Part shown: in pieces, positions 44,494-54,530 of the stretch
Position numbering within the stretch: the first letter of the stretch is position 1
How the letters are laid out: each line of letters starts with the position of its first letter
Assembly: GCF_900183385.1 (NCBI RefSeq)
Contig: NZ_FXUT01000008.1
Location: 1 to 64,000, forward strand
Source of the DNA: Listeria costaricensis
Lineage (GTDB): Bacteria > Bacillota > Bacilli > Lactobacillales > Listeriaceae
Direction of reading: 5' to 3'
DNA: 64,000 bases
The notes under the pieces: generated by a model
What the model saw: the letters and a program-made list of their open reading frames with translations, nothing else
Database searches by the model: none
What the model was told of the DNA's origin: nothing
Translations under genes and position numbers: made by a program

Positions 44494-45765
44494 ATGGCGA
44501 ACCTGTCCATAGCTCAATTAGAAAATTTGACGATCAAAGAGATTTATGCGCTTGCAAAAGAACATAAAATCGCCTATTACAGTAAATTAACCAAAAAAGA
44601 ACTTATTTTTGCCTTGCTTAAATCGAATGCTGAAAAAGAAGGTTTTTTCTTTATGGAAGGAATTCTGGAAATTATTCCGACAGAAGGCTTCGGCTTTTTG
44701 CGTCCCATTAATTATTCCTCCAGTTCAGAAGACATCTACATTTCTGCCTCGCAAATTCGGCGTTTCGATCTGCGCACAGGAGATAAAGTAAGTGGCAAGG
44801 TTCGTCCGCCAAAAGAAAATGAGCGATATTACGGACTGCTTCAAGTAGCGGCAGTGAATGGTGAAAATCCGGAAACGGCCAAAGAGCGTGTTCATTTTCC
44901 AGGCCTAACACCACTTTATCCAAACAAACACATCAACTTAGAAATCAGCAAATTCCCACTGTCGACGCGTGTCGTTGATATGATTTCGCCGATCGGCTTT
45001 GGACAGCGCGGCCTGATCGTGGCTCCACCTAAAGCAGGGAAGACGATCCTCTTGAAAGAAATCGCCAATTCGATCACAAAAAATCATCCGGAAGCGGAAC
45101 TGATTGTCCTTCTGATTGATGAGCGACCTGAGGAAGTGACCGATATTGAACGTTCAGTCACAGCTGATGTGGCTAGTTCTACCTTTGATGAAGGGCCAGA
45201 TAATCACATAAAAGTGGCAGAACTTGTTTTAGAACGGGCGAAGCGTCTAGTAGAACATAAACGAGATGTGATCATTCTGATGGACAGCATCACCCGTTTA
45301 GCACGCGCTTATAATCTGGTTATTCCACCAAGCGGACGTACCTTGTCGGGCGGGATTGATCCAGCGGCTTTCCACCGTCCAAAACGCTTTTTTGGCGCGG
45401 CACGGAATATTGAAGAAGGCGGCAGTTTGACCATTTTGGCAACTGCACTGATCGATACAGGCTCGCGGATGGATGATGTGATTTATGAAGAATTCAAAGG
45501 AACAGGCAATATGGAACTTCACCTTGACAGTCAGCTAGCAGAGCGCCGTATTTTCCCAGCGATCGACATTCGCCGGTCGGGCACGCGGAAAGAAGAACTC
45601 CTTTTATCCAAAGAGCAGTTGGAGCAGCTTTGGAAAATCCGCAAAGTAATACCGCTTCAGGGAGATGGCCTTGATTTATCGGAACGCTTTATTCGTTATA
45701 TGAAGAAAACGGATAATAATGTGGAATTTTACGACCTTTTACAAAAGGAAATGTTCAAAAAATAA
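44494..45765 (+). CDS. rho: Transcription termination factor Rho
   Basis: 423 residues, normal for Firmicutes. The N-terminal Rho_N helix bundle is followed by the cold-shock-like RNA-binding domain ([25 protein letters not shown] in pieces). The ATPase core has Walker [10 protein letters not shown], Walker [14 protein letters not shown], and the Q/R loops. It is an RNA-dependent helicase that ends transcripts. It lies directly before rpmE2, with no gtcA-like gene between. Confidence 0.97.
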   Translation: MANLSIAQLENLTIKEIYALAKEHKIAYYSKLTKKELIFALLKSNAEKEGFFFMEGILEIIPTEGFGFLRPINYSSSSEDIYISASQIRRFDLRTGDKVSGKVRPPKENERYYGLLQVAAVNGENPETAKERVHFPGLTPLYPNKHINLEISKFPLSTRVVDMISPIGFGQRGLIVAPPKAGKTILLKEIANSITKNHPEAELIVLLIDERPEEVTDIERSVTADVASSTFDEGPDNHIKVAELVLERAKRLVEHKRDVIILMDSITRLARAYNLVIPPSGRTLSGGIDPAAFHRPKRFFGAARNIEEGGSLTILATALIDTGSRMDDVIYEEFKGTGNMELHLDSQLAERRIFPAIDIRRSGTRKEELLLSKEQLEQLWKIRKVIPLQGDGLDLSERFIRYMKKTDNNVEFYDLLQKEMFKK

Positions 45766-45768
45766 GTC

Positions 45769-45797
45769 TTGCTTAACTGAGCGATGCTTGTTATAAT
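45769..45797 (+). promoter_or_regulatory. Promoter of rpmE2
   Basis: TTGCTT (45769-45774), 17 bases, TATAAT (45792-45797), starting right after the rho stop codon. Confidence 0.85.
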
Positions 45798-45869
45798 TAG
45801 CTTACTGTGTATTTCTTAACAGATAAATACTCTGTTTCAGATGATTCAGGGCGAAGGAGTTGAAAAGAA

Positions 45870-46112
45870 ATGAAAGCTGGTATCCATCCGGAATACCGTC
45901 CAGTTGTTTTCGTTGACACTAGTACTGATTTCAAATTCTTGTCTGGTTCTACTAAACATTCAAGTGAGACAATCAAATGGGAAGACGGTAACGAATATCC
46001 GTTACTTCGCGTCGAAATCTCTTCTGATTCGCACCCATTCTACACTGGTAAACAAAAACACGCAACAGCAGACGGCCGTGTCGACCGCTTCAACAAAAAA
46101 TACGGACTATAA
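45870..46112 (+). CDS. rpmE2: Ribosomal protein L31 type B
   Basis: 80 residues. It belongs to the type B L31 form: the CxxC zinc pairs of type A are absent, and the protein starts [19 protein letters not shown]. It is a large-subunit bridge protein. Codon use is highly biased, as for ribosomal genes. The ribosome site is GCGAAGGAG. I saw no Zur-type palindrome upstream. Confidence 0.96.
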   Translation: MKAGIHPEYRPVVFVDTSTDFKFLSGSTKHSSETIKWEDGNEYPLLRVEISSDSHPFYTGKQKHATADGRVDRFNKKYGL

Positions 46113-46152
46113 GAATCCGCTATTTAAGAGAAGCCAAAATAAGAAGATTCAA

Positions 46153-46177
46153 GCGCACTCCAATGGGGTGCGTTTTT
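46153..46177 (+). terminator. Terminator of rpmE2
   Basis: CGCACTCC (46154-46161) pairs with GGGGTGCG (46165-46172), followed by five T. Confidence 0.88.
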
Positions 46178-46680
46178 GCTTGGGCTCTTCGAACGATAAT
46201 AGAAGAAAATCATAAAAAATACGCACAGACCAAAATAAAAAAAACAAAAAAATAATAAAAAACAAACCCAAGTGAGTTAGAGCCCAAGCACAAGGCAGAG
46301 CGAAGCGTCGCGTTGTATCCACCGTCTGCCAGATGAAGCAGAAGCAGTAGACAAGGCAGAGCCCCGACGAAAGCCGAGGGTGCGAAGAACAACACCCAAG
46401 AAAATAAGGCTTTTCCACCAAGCAAAAAGCAACCCCCAAGTGAGTTAAAGTTAGCATAGCCCCCAAATCAACATCCCCAGAAAAGTTCCCCCAATCGACC
46501 AACAACCGACCACAAGCCACAGACAAACGTCCCGCAAACTCAATTCAAATTCCACATAATGACACCGCATAAAAAGAAGTTTCATAAAAAATAATAAAAT
46601 CGCCATTCCTATCCCATAAACCACCATAAACAAAATTATCAGTAAAATAAAAAAAATATGAAACTTCACCAAACCCTCTT
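46178..46680. other. Unusual A/C-rich intergenic stretch with short repeats
   Basis: The plus strand is markedly A/C-rich and G/T-poor over about 500 bases. GCTTGGGCTC (46178-46187) is inverted at 46280-46289. CCCAAGTGAGTTA repeats at 46267 and 46435, and ACAAGGCAGAGC at 46290 and 46351. Long minus-strand frames are open here because that strand is T/G-rich, and most look spurious. It may be a structured RNA, a degenerate repeat or a gene remnant. Confidence 0.55.
46451..46669 (-). CDS. Possible small membrane protein
   Basis: About 72 residues from GTG 46669, preceded by AAAGAGGG. It has a long hydrophobic segment at the start (FHIFFILLIILFMVVYGIG), a polar middle with RCHYVEFELSLRD, and a second hydrophobic end rich in Trp and Gly. 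Two helices are plausible. The T/G-rich strand alone can yield such sequences, so this is uncertain. It would be transcribed divergently from hom. Confidence 0.35.
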   Translation of the reverse strand: MKFHIFFILLIILFMVVYGIGMAILLFFMKLLFMRCHYVEFELSLRDVCLWLVVGCWSIGGTFLGMLIWGLC

Positions 46681-46789
46681 TACTTTTACAAGCAAACTTG
46701 CTTATAATAGCACTAATTACTATTTTTCAGAAAAGTAGTAGCGCCAGATCAAAATTTGGCAGCAACCAATTTATTAAGGAGGTTTTCAA

Positions 46790-48076
46790 GTGGAAGCAAA
46801 ATTACAAGTAGGTGTGCTCGGCTTTGGGACCGTGGGTAGCGGAGTCATTCATATTTTAGAAGAGCATCAGGAAAAAATCAATCAAGTGACTGGCTATGAT
46901 ATCGCGGTTAAAAGTGTCCTCGTTCGTGATCTCGAAAAAAATCGCAGATACGCGGCCAAAGGGTTCAACCTAACCACTGATGCGGATGATATTTTAAACG
47001 ACCCGGATATTGCTGTAGTGATTGAGGTGATGGGTTCCATTACCACCGCGCGTGAATATATTTTGCGTGCTTTGAAAGCCGGAAAACATGTGGTCACTGC
47101 CAACAAAGATTTGATTGCGCTGCACGGAGATGAGCTGGTAGCCGTTGCGCAGGAAAACAATTGTGACTTATTTTACGAAGCAAGTGTGGCTGGTGGAATT
47201 CCGATTTTACGGACGCTTGTCAATGCGCTTGCTGCGGACAAAATCAAGAAGATCATGGGAATCGTCAACGGAACGACTAATTTCATGCTGACAAAAATGA
47301 CGACTGAAAAGAAAAGCTATGATGAAGTGCTAAAAGAAGCGCAGGAGCTAGGTTTTGCAGAAGCCGATCCGACAAGTGATGTGGACGGGATTGATGCAGC
47401 ACGGAAAATGGTCATCCTAACGCGTCTTGCATTTGGAATGAACGTCAAATTGGAAGATGTAGAAACTGCTGGGATTCGCGGCATTTCACCACAGGATATT
47501 GCGATTGCCTATCAGCTGGGCTACAAAATTAAACTAGTTGGACGTGCCGAAGAAAATAATGGAACGGTGAATGTCAATGTTGGGCCGGTTCTTTTGCCAC
47601 GTGCCCATCCTTTATCGGGTGTCAACTATGAAAATAATGCGGTTTTTGTTACGGGGGCAGCTGTTGGTGAGACAATGTTCTACGGGCCAGGTGCCGGAGA
47701 ATTGCCGACTGCAACAAGTGTGGTCAGCGATGTGATAACGGTCGCTAAAAATATCCGCTTAGGGACAAATGGCAACGCGTTTAGCAATTTTAAATATGAA
47801 ACGAAACATACGCCGAAAGATCAAGTCTTTTCAAAATACTATTTGCGACTCGAAATGGATGACAAAACGGGAACTTTCCTAAAATTAACACAGATTTTTG
47901 CAGAAGCAGGTGTGGGTTTTGATAAAATTTTGCAGGAACCACAGGATGATTATACAGCTACCGTCGTCATTATCACACATCTTACAAGCAAAGCACAATT
48001 AGAGGCGGCTGTAAAACGTGCACAGGACGAGCCGGAATTGAAACTGATCACCAACTATTCAGTCGTGGAGGGATAA
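46790..48076 (+). CDS. hom: Homoserine dehydrogenase
   Basis: 428 residues. It reduces aspartate semialdehyde to homoserine, the branch to threonine and methionine. The NAD(P) motif is LGFGTVGSGV at residue 10. TANKDLIALHG and the catalytic region EASVAGGIPIL and GIVNGTTNFML follow. A C-terminal ACT domain (about 350-425) is present for feedback control by threonine. The start is GTG after AAGGAGG. It heads hom-thrC-thrB, with a TATAAT at about 46704. Confidence 0.96.
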   Translation: MEAKLQVGVLGFGTVGSGVIHILEEHQEKINQVTGYDIAVKSVLVRDLEKNRRYAAKGFNLTTDADDILNDPDIAVVIEVMGSITTAREYILRALKAGKHVVTANKDLIALHGDELVAVAQENNCDLFYEASVAGGIPILRTLVNALAADKIKKIMGIVNGTTNFMLTKMTTEKKSYDEVLKEAQELGFAEADPTSDVDGIDAARKMVILTRLAFGMNVKLEDVETAGIRGISPQDIAIAYQLGYKIKLVGRAEENNGTVNVNVGPVLLPRAHPLSGVNYENNAVFVTGAAVGETMFYGPGAGELPTATSVVSDVITVAKNIRLGTNGNAFSNFKYETKHTPKDQVFSKYYLRLEMDDKTGTFLKLTQIFAEAGVGFDKILQEPQDDYTATVVIITHLTSKAQLEAAVKRAQDEPELKLITNYSVVEG

Positions 48077-48079
48077 TCA

Positions 48080-49135
48080 ATGTATAAAGGTTTACTAGAT
48101 AAATATAAAGAATTTTTACCCGTAACAGATAAAACACCGCTTATTTCACTTGCAGAAGGAAATACACCGTTAATTCCACTGCCAAACTTATCCAAAGAAT
48201 TGGGCGTCACGCTGTACGGAAAATATGAAGGCCTTAATCCTACAGGTTCATTTAAAGATCGCGGCATGGTTATGGCGGTAGCAAAAGCGAAGGAAGAAGG
48301 AGCAGAAGCTGTCATCTGTGCTTCAACGGGGAATACGTCAGCTTCAGCAGCTGCCTATGCAACACGTGCGGGTATGAAAGCTTACATTGTCATTCCTGAT
48401 GGCAAAGTAGCTCTTGGCAAATTGGCGCAGGCGGTTATGTATGGTGCAGATATCATTGCAATTGAAGGAAACTTTGACGAGGCGCTAAAATCTGTTCGGG
48501 AACTAGCCGAAACGGAAGCTGTGACGCTTGTCAACTCTGTGAATCCGTATCGACTAGAAGGACAAAAGACGGCCGCATTTGAAGTTTGCGAGCAGCTTGG
48601 CGGTGCGCCGGATGTGCTGGCGATTCCAGTTGGGAATGCAGGCAATATCTCGGCTTACTGGAAAGGCTTCAAGGAATGGAATGCCCATCAAAACTGCGGA
48701 CTTCCGCGCATGCACGGCTTTGAGGCAGAAGGTGCTGCGGCGATTGTCAAAGGAGAGTCGATTGCTGACCCAGAAACAATTGCAACTGCGATCCGAATTG
48801 GCAACCCGGCAAGCTGGCAGTTGGCAGAAAATGCACGCGATGAGTCGAACGGCTACATTCATGCTGTGACAGATGATGAAATTGTGGCGGCTTATAAAAA
48901 AGTAGCGGCCTATGATGGCGTCTTTATCGAACCGGGATCTGCGGCAAGCTTAGCCGGTGTCATCCAGCATGTCGAAAAAGGCCTGATCAAACAGGGCGAA
49001 ACGGTTGTCTGTGTGTTTACTGGCAATGGCTTGAAAGACCCTGATACGGCCATGAACGTACATGATATAACGGTCAAGCATGCAACAGATCTAGATTCCA
49101 TTCGCACTCATTTGCGAAATGGAGTGGAAGCCTGA
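48080..49135 (+). CDS. thrC: Threonine synthase
   Basis: 351 residues. A PLP enzyme making threonine from O-phosphohomoserine. The PLP lysine is in [10 protein letters not shown] near residue 59, and the phosphate-binding loop is PVGNAGN. It lies 3 bases after hom and overlaps thrB by one base (TGATG), so the three are a tight operon. Confidence 0.96.
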   Translation: MYKGLLDKYKEFLPVTDKTPLISLAEGNTPLIPLPNLSKELGVTLYGKYEGLNPTGSFKDRGMVMAVAKAKEEGAEAVICASTGNTSASAAAYATRAGMKAYIVIPDGKVALGKLAQAVMYGADIIAIEGNFDEALKSVRELAETEAVTLVNSVNPYRLEGQKTAAFEVCEQLGGAPDVLAIPVGNAGNISAYWKGFKEWNAHQNCGLPRMHGFEAEGAAAIVKGESIADPETIATAIRIGNPASWQLAENARDESNGYIHAVTDDEIVAAYKKVAAYDGVFIEPGSAASLAGVIQHVEKGLIKQGETVVCVFTGNGLKDPDTAMNVHDITVKHATDLDSIRTHLRNGVEA

Positions 49136-50001
49136 TGCAGATTCGTGTACCGGCAACAACAGCCAATCTGGGACCGGGTTTTGATTCATGCGGGCTGGCT
49201 TTGACGCTCTATCTGGTGCTCGATGTGCTGGAAGAAACGGACGAATGGGTCATCGAGCATGAACTGGGGGCGGGCATTCCGCGTGATGCCTCCAATGTGA
49301 TCATTGAAACAGCGCTTCGACTGGCGCCAGATTTGACGCCGCATCGGCTAAAAATGACATGCGACATTCCGCCAGCACGGGGCCTTGGAAGCAGTTCGGC
49401 GGCTGTTGTGGCAGGAATCGAACTGGCCGATCAGCTAGCAGGTTTACAGCTTCCAAAGCAAGAAAAGGTACAATTTGCGGCGGCAATCGAAGGCCATCCT
49501 GACAATGTAGCGCCGGCTGTACTGGGCAACCTCGTCGTGGGGGCCAAACTGGACGATGCGGACTTTTATGTGCGGCATCTTTTCCCAGAGGCAGCCATTC
49601 TGGTGTTCATTCCGCAAGCCGAACTACTGACCTCAGATAGTCGAGCGGCCCTCCCCAATCAACTGCCTTATAAAGAGGCCGTTCAGGCAAGTGCGATCGC
49701 CAATGTGATGATTGCGGCGGTTTTGCAGAACGACTTAAAATTGGCCGGCCAAATGATGGAGCGCGACAGATGGCATGAAAGCTACCGGAGCCATCTTGTC
49801 CCCCATTTGAATGAAATTCGGGAACGCACGCGCAACTTAGGTGCCTATGCGGCTTGTCTAAGTGGGGCAGGCCCGACTGTGCTGATTTTCACGCCGCACG
49901 AGAAGGCGGCAGAAATAATGGCAGAACTACAACATTATGATGAGACGGCAACCGTGCTGAGTCTGGAAGTGGATGGAAGCGGCGCACGAATCATCAAATA
50001 G
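49135..50001 (+). CDS. thrB: Homoserine kinase
   Basis: 288 residues of the GHMP kinase family. It phosphorylates homoserine. The ATP motif [16 protein letters not shown] lies near residue 82, the N-terminal [15 protein letters not shown] block is intact, and the third motif is [10 protein letters not shown]. It is last in the threonine operon and is followed by a terminator. Confidence 0.96.
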   Translation: MQIRVPATTANLGPGFDSCGLALTLYLVLDVLEETDEWVIEHELGAGIPRDASNVIIETALRLAPDLTPHRLKMTCDIPPARGLGSSSAAVVAGIELADQLAGLQLPKQEKVQFAAAIEGHPDNVAPAVLGNLVVGAKLDDADFYVRHLFPEAAILVFIPQAELLTSDSRAALPNQLPYKEAVQASAIANVMIAAVLQNDLKLAGQMMERDRWHESYRSHLVPHLNEIRERTRNLGAYAACLSGAGPTVLIFTPHEKAAEIMAELQHYDETATVLSLEVDGSGARIIK

Positions 50002-50011
50002 CAGAAAATCG

Positions 50012-50051
50012 GTTGGCGATATGTCTTTGGGGCAGGTCGCCAACTTTTTTT
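50012..50051 (+). terminator. Terminator of the threonine operon
   Basis: GTTGGCGA (50012-50019) pairs with TCGCCAAC (50037-50044), followed by seven T. Confidence 0.92.
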
Positions 50052-50126
50052 CATCTCATGTGCCAATTCCGGTCGGTCTGTGATAGAATAGGAAAAGAGT
50101 TTATTAGTATAAGGGAGCGTAAATCG

Positions 50127-50705
50127 ATGGCACAGTTATTTTTTCGCTATGGGGCAATGAATAGCGGTAAAACGATTGAAATTTTGAAAGTAGCGCATAA
50201 TTATGAAGAGCAAAATAAGCCAGTCATTATTTTTACTTCAGGAATTGATGACCGTGAGCAAGTGGGCGTGATTTCCAGCCGGATAGGGTTAAAACGTGAT
50301 GCAATCCCGGTTTTTCACGAGACGAATATTTTTGAAGAAGTCGCTCAAATGAATCCGAGGCCGTACTGTGTTTTGCTGGATGAATCGCAGTTTTTGGAGA
50401 AAGAGCATGTTTTCCAGCTGGCAAAAATTGTGGATGAATTAGGCATACCTGTGATCGCTTACGGACTTAAAAATGATTTCAGAAATGAGCTTTTTGAGGG
50501 TTCAAAGTATTTGCTGCTCTATGCTGATAAAATTGAAGAGATGAAGACGATTTGCTGGTTCTGTGCGAAAAAAGCGACAATGGTTTTACGTGTAGATGAC
50601 AAAGGCCAGCCTGTATATACGGGAGAGCAGATTTTGATCGGCGGTAATGACAAGTACTATCCTGTATGCCGCAAATGTCATGCTCATCCGCCAATTTCGG
50701 AATAA
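50127..50705 (+). CDS. tdk: Thymidine kinase
   Basis: 192 residues, type II thymidine kinase. It salvages thymidine to dTMP. The P-loop GAMNSGKT lies at residues 9-16, VLLDESQFL is the Walker B region, and the zinc site is the pair CWFC/CRKC. I choose ATG 50127, 9 bases after AGGGAG; the longer ORF from 50013 begins inside the thrB terminator. It is followed 17 bases later by prfA. Confidence 0.95.
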   Translation: MAQLFFRYGAMNSGKTIEILKVAHNYEEQNKPVIIFTSGIDDREQVGVISSRIGLKRDAIPVFHETNIFEEVAQMNPRPYCVLLDESQFLEKEHVFQLAKIVDELGIPVIAYGLKNDFRNELFEGSKYLLLYADKIEEMKTICWFCAKKATMVLRVDDKGQPVYTGEQILIGGNDKYYPVCRKCHAHPPISE

Positions 50706-50722
50706 AAGAGGTGTCGTGATCA

Positions 50723-51799
50723 ATGTATGATCGTTTACAAGCGGTGGAAAATCGCTATGAAGAATTAAATGAATTATTGAGTGATCCGGATGTTGTTTCT
50801 GATCCAAAACGGCTGCGTGACCTGTCTAAAGAACAGTCGGGCATTACAGAAACCGTAGAAACTTACCGGCATTATAAAGAAGTTTCGAGACAAATCGAAG
50901 AAACAAAAGAGTTGCTAGGTGAAAAATTAGATGACGATATGCGTGAAATGGCGAAAGAAGAATTAAATGATCTTCAGGCTGAAAAAGTAACGCTCGAGGA
51001 AAAAATGAAGCTGCTTTTGGTACCAAAAGATCCAAATGACGATAAAAATGTCATCATGGAAGTGCGTGGTGCTGCTGGTGGCGACGAAGCAGCGCTCTTT
51101 GCTGGCGATCTTTTCAGAATGTACACGCGGTATGCTGAGGGGCGGGGCTGGAAAGTCGAAGTCATGGATGCGAATCCAACAGGCATCGGCGGTTATAAAG
51201 AGGTCATCGTCATGATCAACGGAGATGGAGCCTTTTCACGATTGAAATATGAAAATGGCGCGCATCGTGTGCAGCGTGTACCGGAAACTGAGTCTGGCGG
51301 CCGGATTCATACCTCCACAGCCACAGTGGCCATTTTACCAGAAGCAGAAGATGTGGAGATTGATATTCAGGATAAAGATATTCGTGTGGATACATTTGCT
51401 TCAACTGGAGCTGGAGGTCAAAGTGTCAATACGACCATGTCGGCCGTTCGCTTGACGCACATTCCAACAGGGATCGTCGTTTCCATGCAGGATGAGCGTT
51501 CTCAGATTAAAAATAAAGAAAAAGCAATGAAAGTACTGCGCGCCCGTGTTTATGATAAATTTGAGCGAGAAGCGCGGGAAGAATATGATGCCAATCGGAA
51601 GTCAGCGGTAGGAACTGGGGACCGTTCCGAACGGATCAGAACCTATAATTATCCACAAAATCGCGTAACGGATCACCGAATTGGTTTGACCATTCAAAAG
51701 CTTGACCAAGTAATGGAAGGCAAATTGGATGAAATCATTGATGCGCTGATCATGGAAGACCAAACGAGCAAGCTGGAGCATTTGAATGATGCTGAATAA
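50723..51799 (+). CDS. prfA: Peptide chain release factor 1
   Basis: 358 residues. RF1 reads UAA and UAG and releases the peptide. The GGQ motif is in [12 protein letters not shown] near residue 232, and the codon-reading region lies before it. The symbol prfA here means release factor 1, not the Listeria virulence regulator PrfA. It overlaps prmC by 14 bases, linking RF1 to the enzyme that methylates its GGQ glutamine. Confidence 0.97.
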   Translation: MYDRLQAVENRYEELNELLSDPDVVSDPKRLRDLSKEQSGITETVETYRHYKEVSRQIEETKELLGEKLDDDMREMAKEELNDLQAEKVTLEEKMKLLLVPKDPNDDKNVIMEVRGAAGGDEAALFAGDLFRMYTRYAEGRGWKVEVMDANPTGIGGYKEVIVMINGDGAFSRLKYENGAHRVQRVPETESGGRIHTSTATVAILPEAEDVEIDIQDKDIRVDTFASTGAGGQSVNTTMSAVRLTHIPTGIVVSMQDERSQIKNKEKAMKVLRARVYDKFEREAREEYDANRKSAVGTGDRSERIRTYNYPQNRVTDHRIGLTIQKLDQVMEGKLDEIIDALIMEDQTSKLEHLNDAE

Positions 51800-52646
51800 A
51801 TCCATCGGCACACTGCTTCATGAAGCCAAACAAATATTGACGGAGCGGCATTTGGATCTGAATGCCGCTGAAATTTTGATGGAGACAAGGTTGGGGCTCT
51901 CACGTTCAGCACTATGGCTTGGGCTAGACCGGGCAATCAGTGCAGCAGAACAGGCACAATTTGAAAAAGATTTTGCAAGATATCTTGATGGAGAGCCTGT
52001 TCAGTATATCCTTGAAACGGCCCCCTTTTACGGCTATGATTTCTATGTGGACAAACGTGTCTTGATTCCACGCCCAGAGACAGAAGAGCTAGTACTGCTT
52101 GCAGAAAACCATTTAAAGAAGATCCCTGCCCAAAATGCGCTGGATGTTTGTACGGGTAGCGGGATTATTGCGATTACGCTCAAAAAACTATGCCCAGACC
52201 TTCCTGTCACTGCCACAGATATTTCGGCGGATGCACTCCAAGTAGCTGAAAAAAATGCCCAGACACTTCAAGCAGATGTGCGATTTCAAAAGATGAATCT
52301 GATTGACCAATTTCTGGAAACGGGAGATAAATTCGACTTGATCACTGCGAATCCGCCCTATATCGCGGAAAGTGAGAAAGCGGAAATGTCGGCCTCTGTA
52401 TTGGCACATGAACCATCTTTGGCGTTGTTTGCTGAGAATGAAGGATTAGCCCTTTATCAAGAACTTATCCACAATTTACCGAAGATCGTCATGGAAAAAT
52501 ATTGGATTGTCGTTGAAATTGGTTATACACAGGGGAATGCGGTCAAAGAACTTTTTCAGAAAAGTTTTCCACAAGCAAATGTGATTATCCACAAAGACAT
52601 AAATCAGAAAAATCGGATGGTAAGTTGTACAAATATGCTGGTATAA
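51786..52646 (+). CDS. prmC: Release factor glutamine methyltransferase
   Basis: 286 residues. It methylates the glutamine of the GGQ motif in RF1 and RF2 using SAM. The N-terminal helical domain is followed by the SAM motif [13 protein letters not shown] and the catalytic ANPPYIA. It overlaps prfA. Its last 190 bases contain two perfect DnaA boxes (52465-52473 and 52585-52593) that belong to the cluster continuing downstream. Confidence 0.96.
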   Translation: MMLNKSIGTLLHEAKQILTERHLDLNAAEILMETRLGLSRSALWLGLDRAISAAEQAQFEKDFARYLDGEPVQYILETAPFYGYDFYVDKRVLIPRPETEELVLLAENHLKKIPAQNALDVCTGSGIIAITLKKLCPDLPVTATDISADALQVAEKNAQTLQADVRFQKMNLIDQFLETGDKFDLITANPPYIAESEKAEMSASVLAHEPSLALFAENEGLALYQELIHNLPKIVMEKYWIVVEIGYTQGNAVKELFQKSFPQANVIIHKDINQKNRMVSCTNMLV

Positions 52647-52846
52647 AGGCGTTTCTCAAGAGAAGCGTCTTTTTCTTATGGAATAACTTATCCACAGAGC
52701 TGTGGATAAAATAATGCGCAAAAAAAATTTTTAATTAAATTCTAATGAGCGAAATAAAAGTTATAGACAGTGTTTCTACACAATATCCACAGATTCACAT
52801 GAAGTTATACACATTGACAAAGTTATTATCCACAGAATGGGGATAA
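52465..52846. promoter_or_regulatory. DnaA-box cluster at the prmC end and upstream of sua5
   Basis: Six perfect TTATNCACA boxes occur in 382 bases: 52465, 52585, 52688, 52701 (reverse), 52805 (TTATACACA) and 52826. Four more have one mismatch: 52565, 52761, 52783 and 52838 (reverse). The pair at 52688/52701 is an inverted repeat with a 4-base gap. An A/T-rich run lies at 52720-52745. No dnaA or dnaN is near, so this is not oriC. In B. subtilis a DnaA-bound cluster precedes ywlC, the sua5 counterpart, as I recall. It may titrate DnaA and control sua5. Confidence 0.88.
52647..52674 (+). terminator. Terminator of tdk-prfA-prmC
   Basis: AGGCGTTTCT pairs with AGAAGCGTCT around CAAG, two wobbles, followed by T. 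Confidence 0.82.
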
Positions 52847-52924
52847 CTTTTAAAGTATCGGCATTTGCGAAACAAGCATGAAAAACGTACAATAGAAGGC
52901 AAGTAGAAAAAAGGAGATCGAAAT

Positions 52925-53986
52925 ATGGACACGCATTTTTGGAAAATTGAGATGGGGCAAGCGAATACAGAAATTTATCAGCAAGCGGCGGAATTCCTGA
53001 AAAAAGGAGAGACGGTGGCATTTCCGACAGAGACCGTCTATGGCTTAGGAGCAGATGCAACAAGTGAACAAGCCGTCCAAAAAATCTATCAGGCAAAGGG
53101 GCGCCCAGCAGATAACCCGCTCATTGTTCACATTGCGAAAAAAGAGCAGATGCATGATTTTGTGACGGAAATTCCGCAGCAAGCGGCACAACTTATCGAC
53201 GCATTCTGGCCAGGGCCGCTCACCATTATTTTGCCTGTTCGATCTGGGGCACTCGCTCGTAATGTGACGGCCGGGCTGCAAACGGTTGGTGTCAGAATGC
53301 CCTCACATCCGGTTAGTTTAGCCTTACTTGAAGCAGCCTATTTGCCAATCGCGGCTCCCAGTGCCAATCGTTCTGGCCGTCCCAGTCCAACAAGCGCGGC
53401 GCATGTTGCAGAAGATCTGACGGGGCAGATAGCTGGAATCGTGGACGGTGGCGAAACGGGTGTCGGGCTTGAGTCGACTGTCATTGACTGTACGACAGAG
53501 GTGCCGACCATTTTGCGTCCCGGTGGCGTTTCAATCGAGCAGATTGAGCAGGTGATCGGTCAGGTTCATTCGGCGAAACGAGTGTTGGATTCGGCAGAGG
53601 CTCCCAAGGCTCCCGGAATGAAATACACTCATTATGCCCCGAATGCGCCTGTTTTTATCGTGGAAGGTAGTGTGGAATTTTGGCATGAGACGATCAGAAA
53701 GCAGCAGGAAGCGGGCGAAAAAGTCGGTTTGCTGGTTTCGGAAGGATTAGCAGATAAGCTGATGGACATGGATAATCTGGAAATCTGGCTTACAACGAGT
53801 CGTGAAAAATCATTGGATCAGGTTGCGCAACAGCTTTATAAAGGCCTGCGTGCGTTTGACCATACAGATTGTAGCGTTATTTTAGCCGAAAGTTACGAAC
53901 GGACAGAAATTGGTGAGGCGATCATGAATCGTTTGGAAAAAGCAGCCGGCAGCAAATATTTACGCGAGGCAACGGAGGGGCGATAA
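52925..53986 (+). CDS. sua5: Threonylcarbamoyl-AMP synthase (Sua5/YwlC)
   Basis: 353 residues, the long Sua5 form: a YrdC domain (about 15-205) plus the C-terminal Sua5 domain. It makes threonylcarbamoyl-AMP for the t6A tRNA modification. Seen are GETVAFPTETVYGLGADA, the KGRPADNPLIVH nucleotide loop and APSANRSGRPSPT. The linker carries APGMKYTHYAP. The ribosome site is AAAAGGAGA. Its upstream region holds the DnaA-box cluster, so its expression may follow replication status. It is 2 bases before the phosphatase gene. Confidence 0.94.
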   Translation: MDTHFWKIEMGQANTEIYQQAAEFLKKGETVAFPTETVYGLGADATSEQAVQKIYQAKGRPADNPLIVHIAKKEQMHDFVTEIPQQAAQLIDAFWPGPLTIILPVRSGALARNVTAGLQTVGVRMPSHPVSLALLEAAYLPIAAPSANRSGRPSPTSAAHVAEDLTGQIAGIVDGGETGVGLESTVIDCTTEVPTILRPGGVSIEQIEQVIGQVHSAKRVLDSAEAPKAPGMKYTHYAPNAPVFIVEGSVEFWHETIRKQQEAGEKVGLLVSEGLADKLMDMDNLEIWLTTSREKSLDQVAQQLYKGLRAFDHTDCSVILAESYERTEIGEAIMNRLEKAAGSKYLREATEGR

Positions 53987-53988
53987 GG

Positions 53989-54393
53989 ATGCACATTTTA
54001 ATCGTATGTACAGGAAACACCTGCAGAAGCCCAGTAGCCGAAAAATTTCTGGCTGATCTGCGGCCGGATCTGGCCGTTCAGTCACGCGGTTTATTTGCTC
54101 AACCAGGTGCGCCTCTATCGGAAGGCTCGGCGCATTTATTGGAAGCGGCCGGCTTGTCGACTGAGCATGCAGCAACAGTGCTCACCGAAAAGGATATCAT
54201 TTGGGCTGACGAGATTTTTGTTATGACAGCGGACCAGCTAGTAGCACTCGAAATGCGCTTTTCGCAAGCGGAAGGAAAAACAGGATTGCTTTCTCCGGCG
54301 GCGGAACCCATTCCCGATCCATATGGTGGAGGGTGGCAGGAATATCAGCAAATGTTTGAAGCGGTCAAACGAGCTATTTCCGAACGTTTTTAA
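53989..54393 (+). CDS. ywlE: Protein-arginine phosphatase (YwlE-like LMW phosphatase)
   Basis: 134 residues, low-molecular-weight phosphatase fold. The P-loop is CTGNTCRS (Cys7 to Ser14) and the general acid is in PDPYGG. Thr11, where tyrosine phosphatases have Ile, is the residue that makes YwlE specific for phosphoarginine, so it probably reverses McsB arginine phosphorylation. It is co-transcribed with sua5, as in B. subtilis. A short palindrome GTGAAGCGCTTCAC (54397-54410) follows the stop, then a T run. Confidence 0.9.
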   Translation: MHILIVCTGNTCRSPVAEKFLADLRPDLAVQSRGLFAQPGAPLSEGSAHLLEAAGLSTEHAATVLTEKDIIWADEIFVMTADQLVALEMRFSQAEGKTGLLSPAAEPIPDPYGGGWQEYQQMFEAVKRAISERF

Positions 54394-54530
54394 TAAGTGA
54401 AGCGCTTCACGACCATTTTTTTCTTAAAATAGAAGAAAAAACTTGCTTTTCGGACAATTTTAAGTGATTATAGGTGTAATACATAGTCTTTCCTACGCAA
54501 GTTTATCAAAAAATGGATGGGGGTTCTCAG

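Noticed and set aside
46149-46526. 125-codon minus-strand ORF after rpmE2
   Set aside because: It covers the rpmE2 terminator and repeat-rich skewed sequence and has no ribosome site; its composition follows from the T/G-rich strand.
52465-52846. Replication origin
   Set aside because: There are many DnaA boxes but no dnaA, dnaN or other origin genes. It is better seen as a non-origin DnaA-box cluster.
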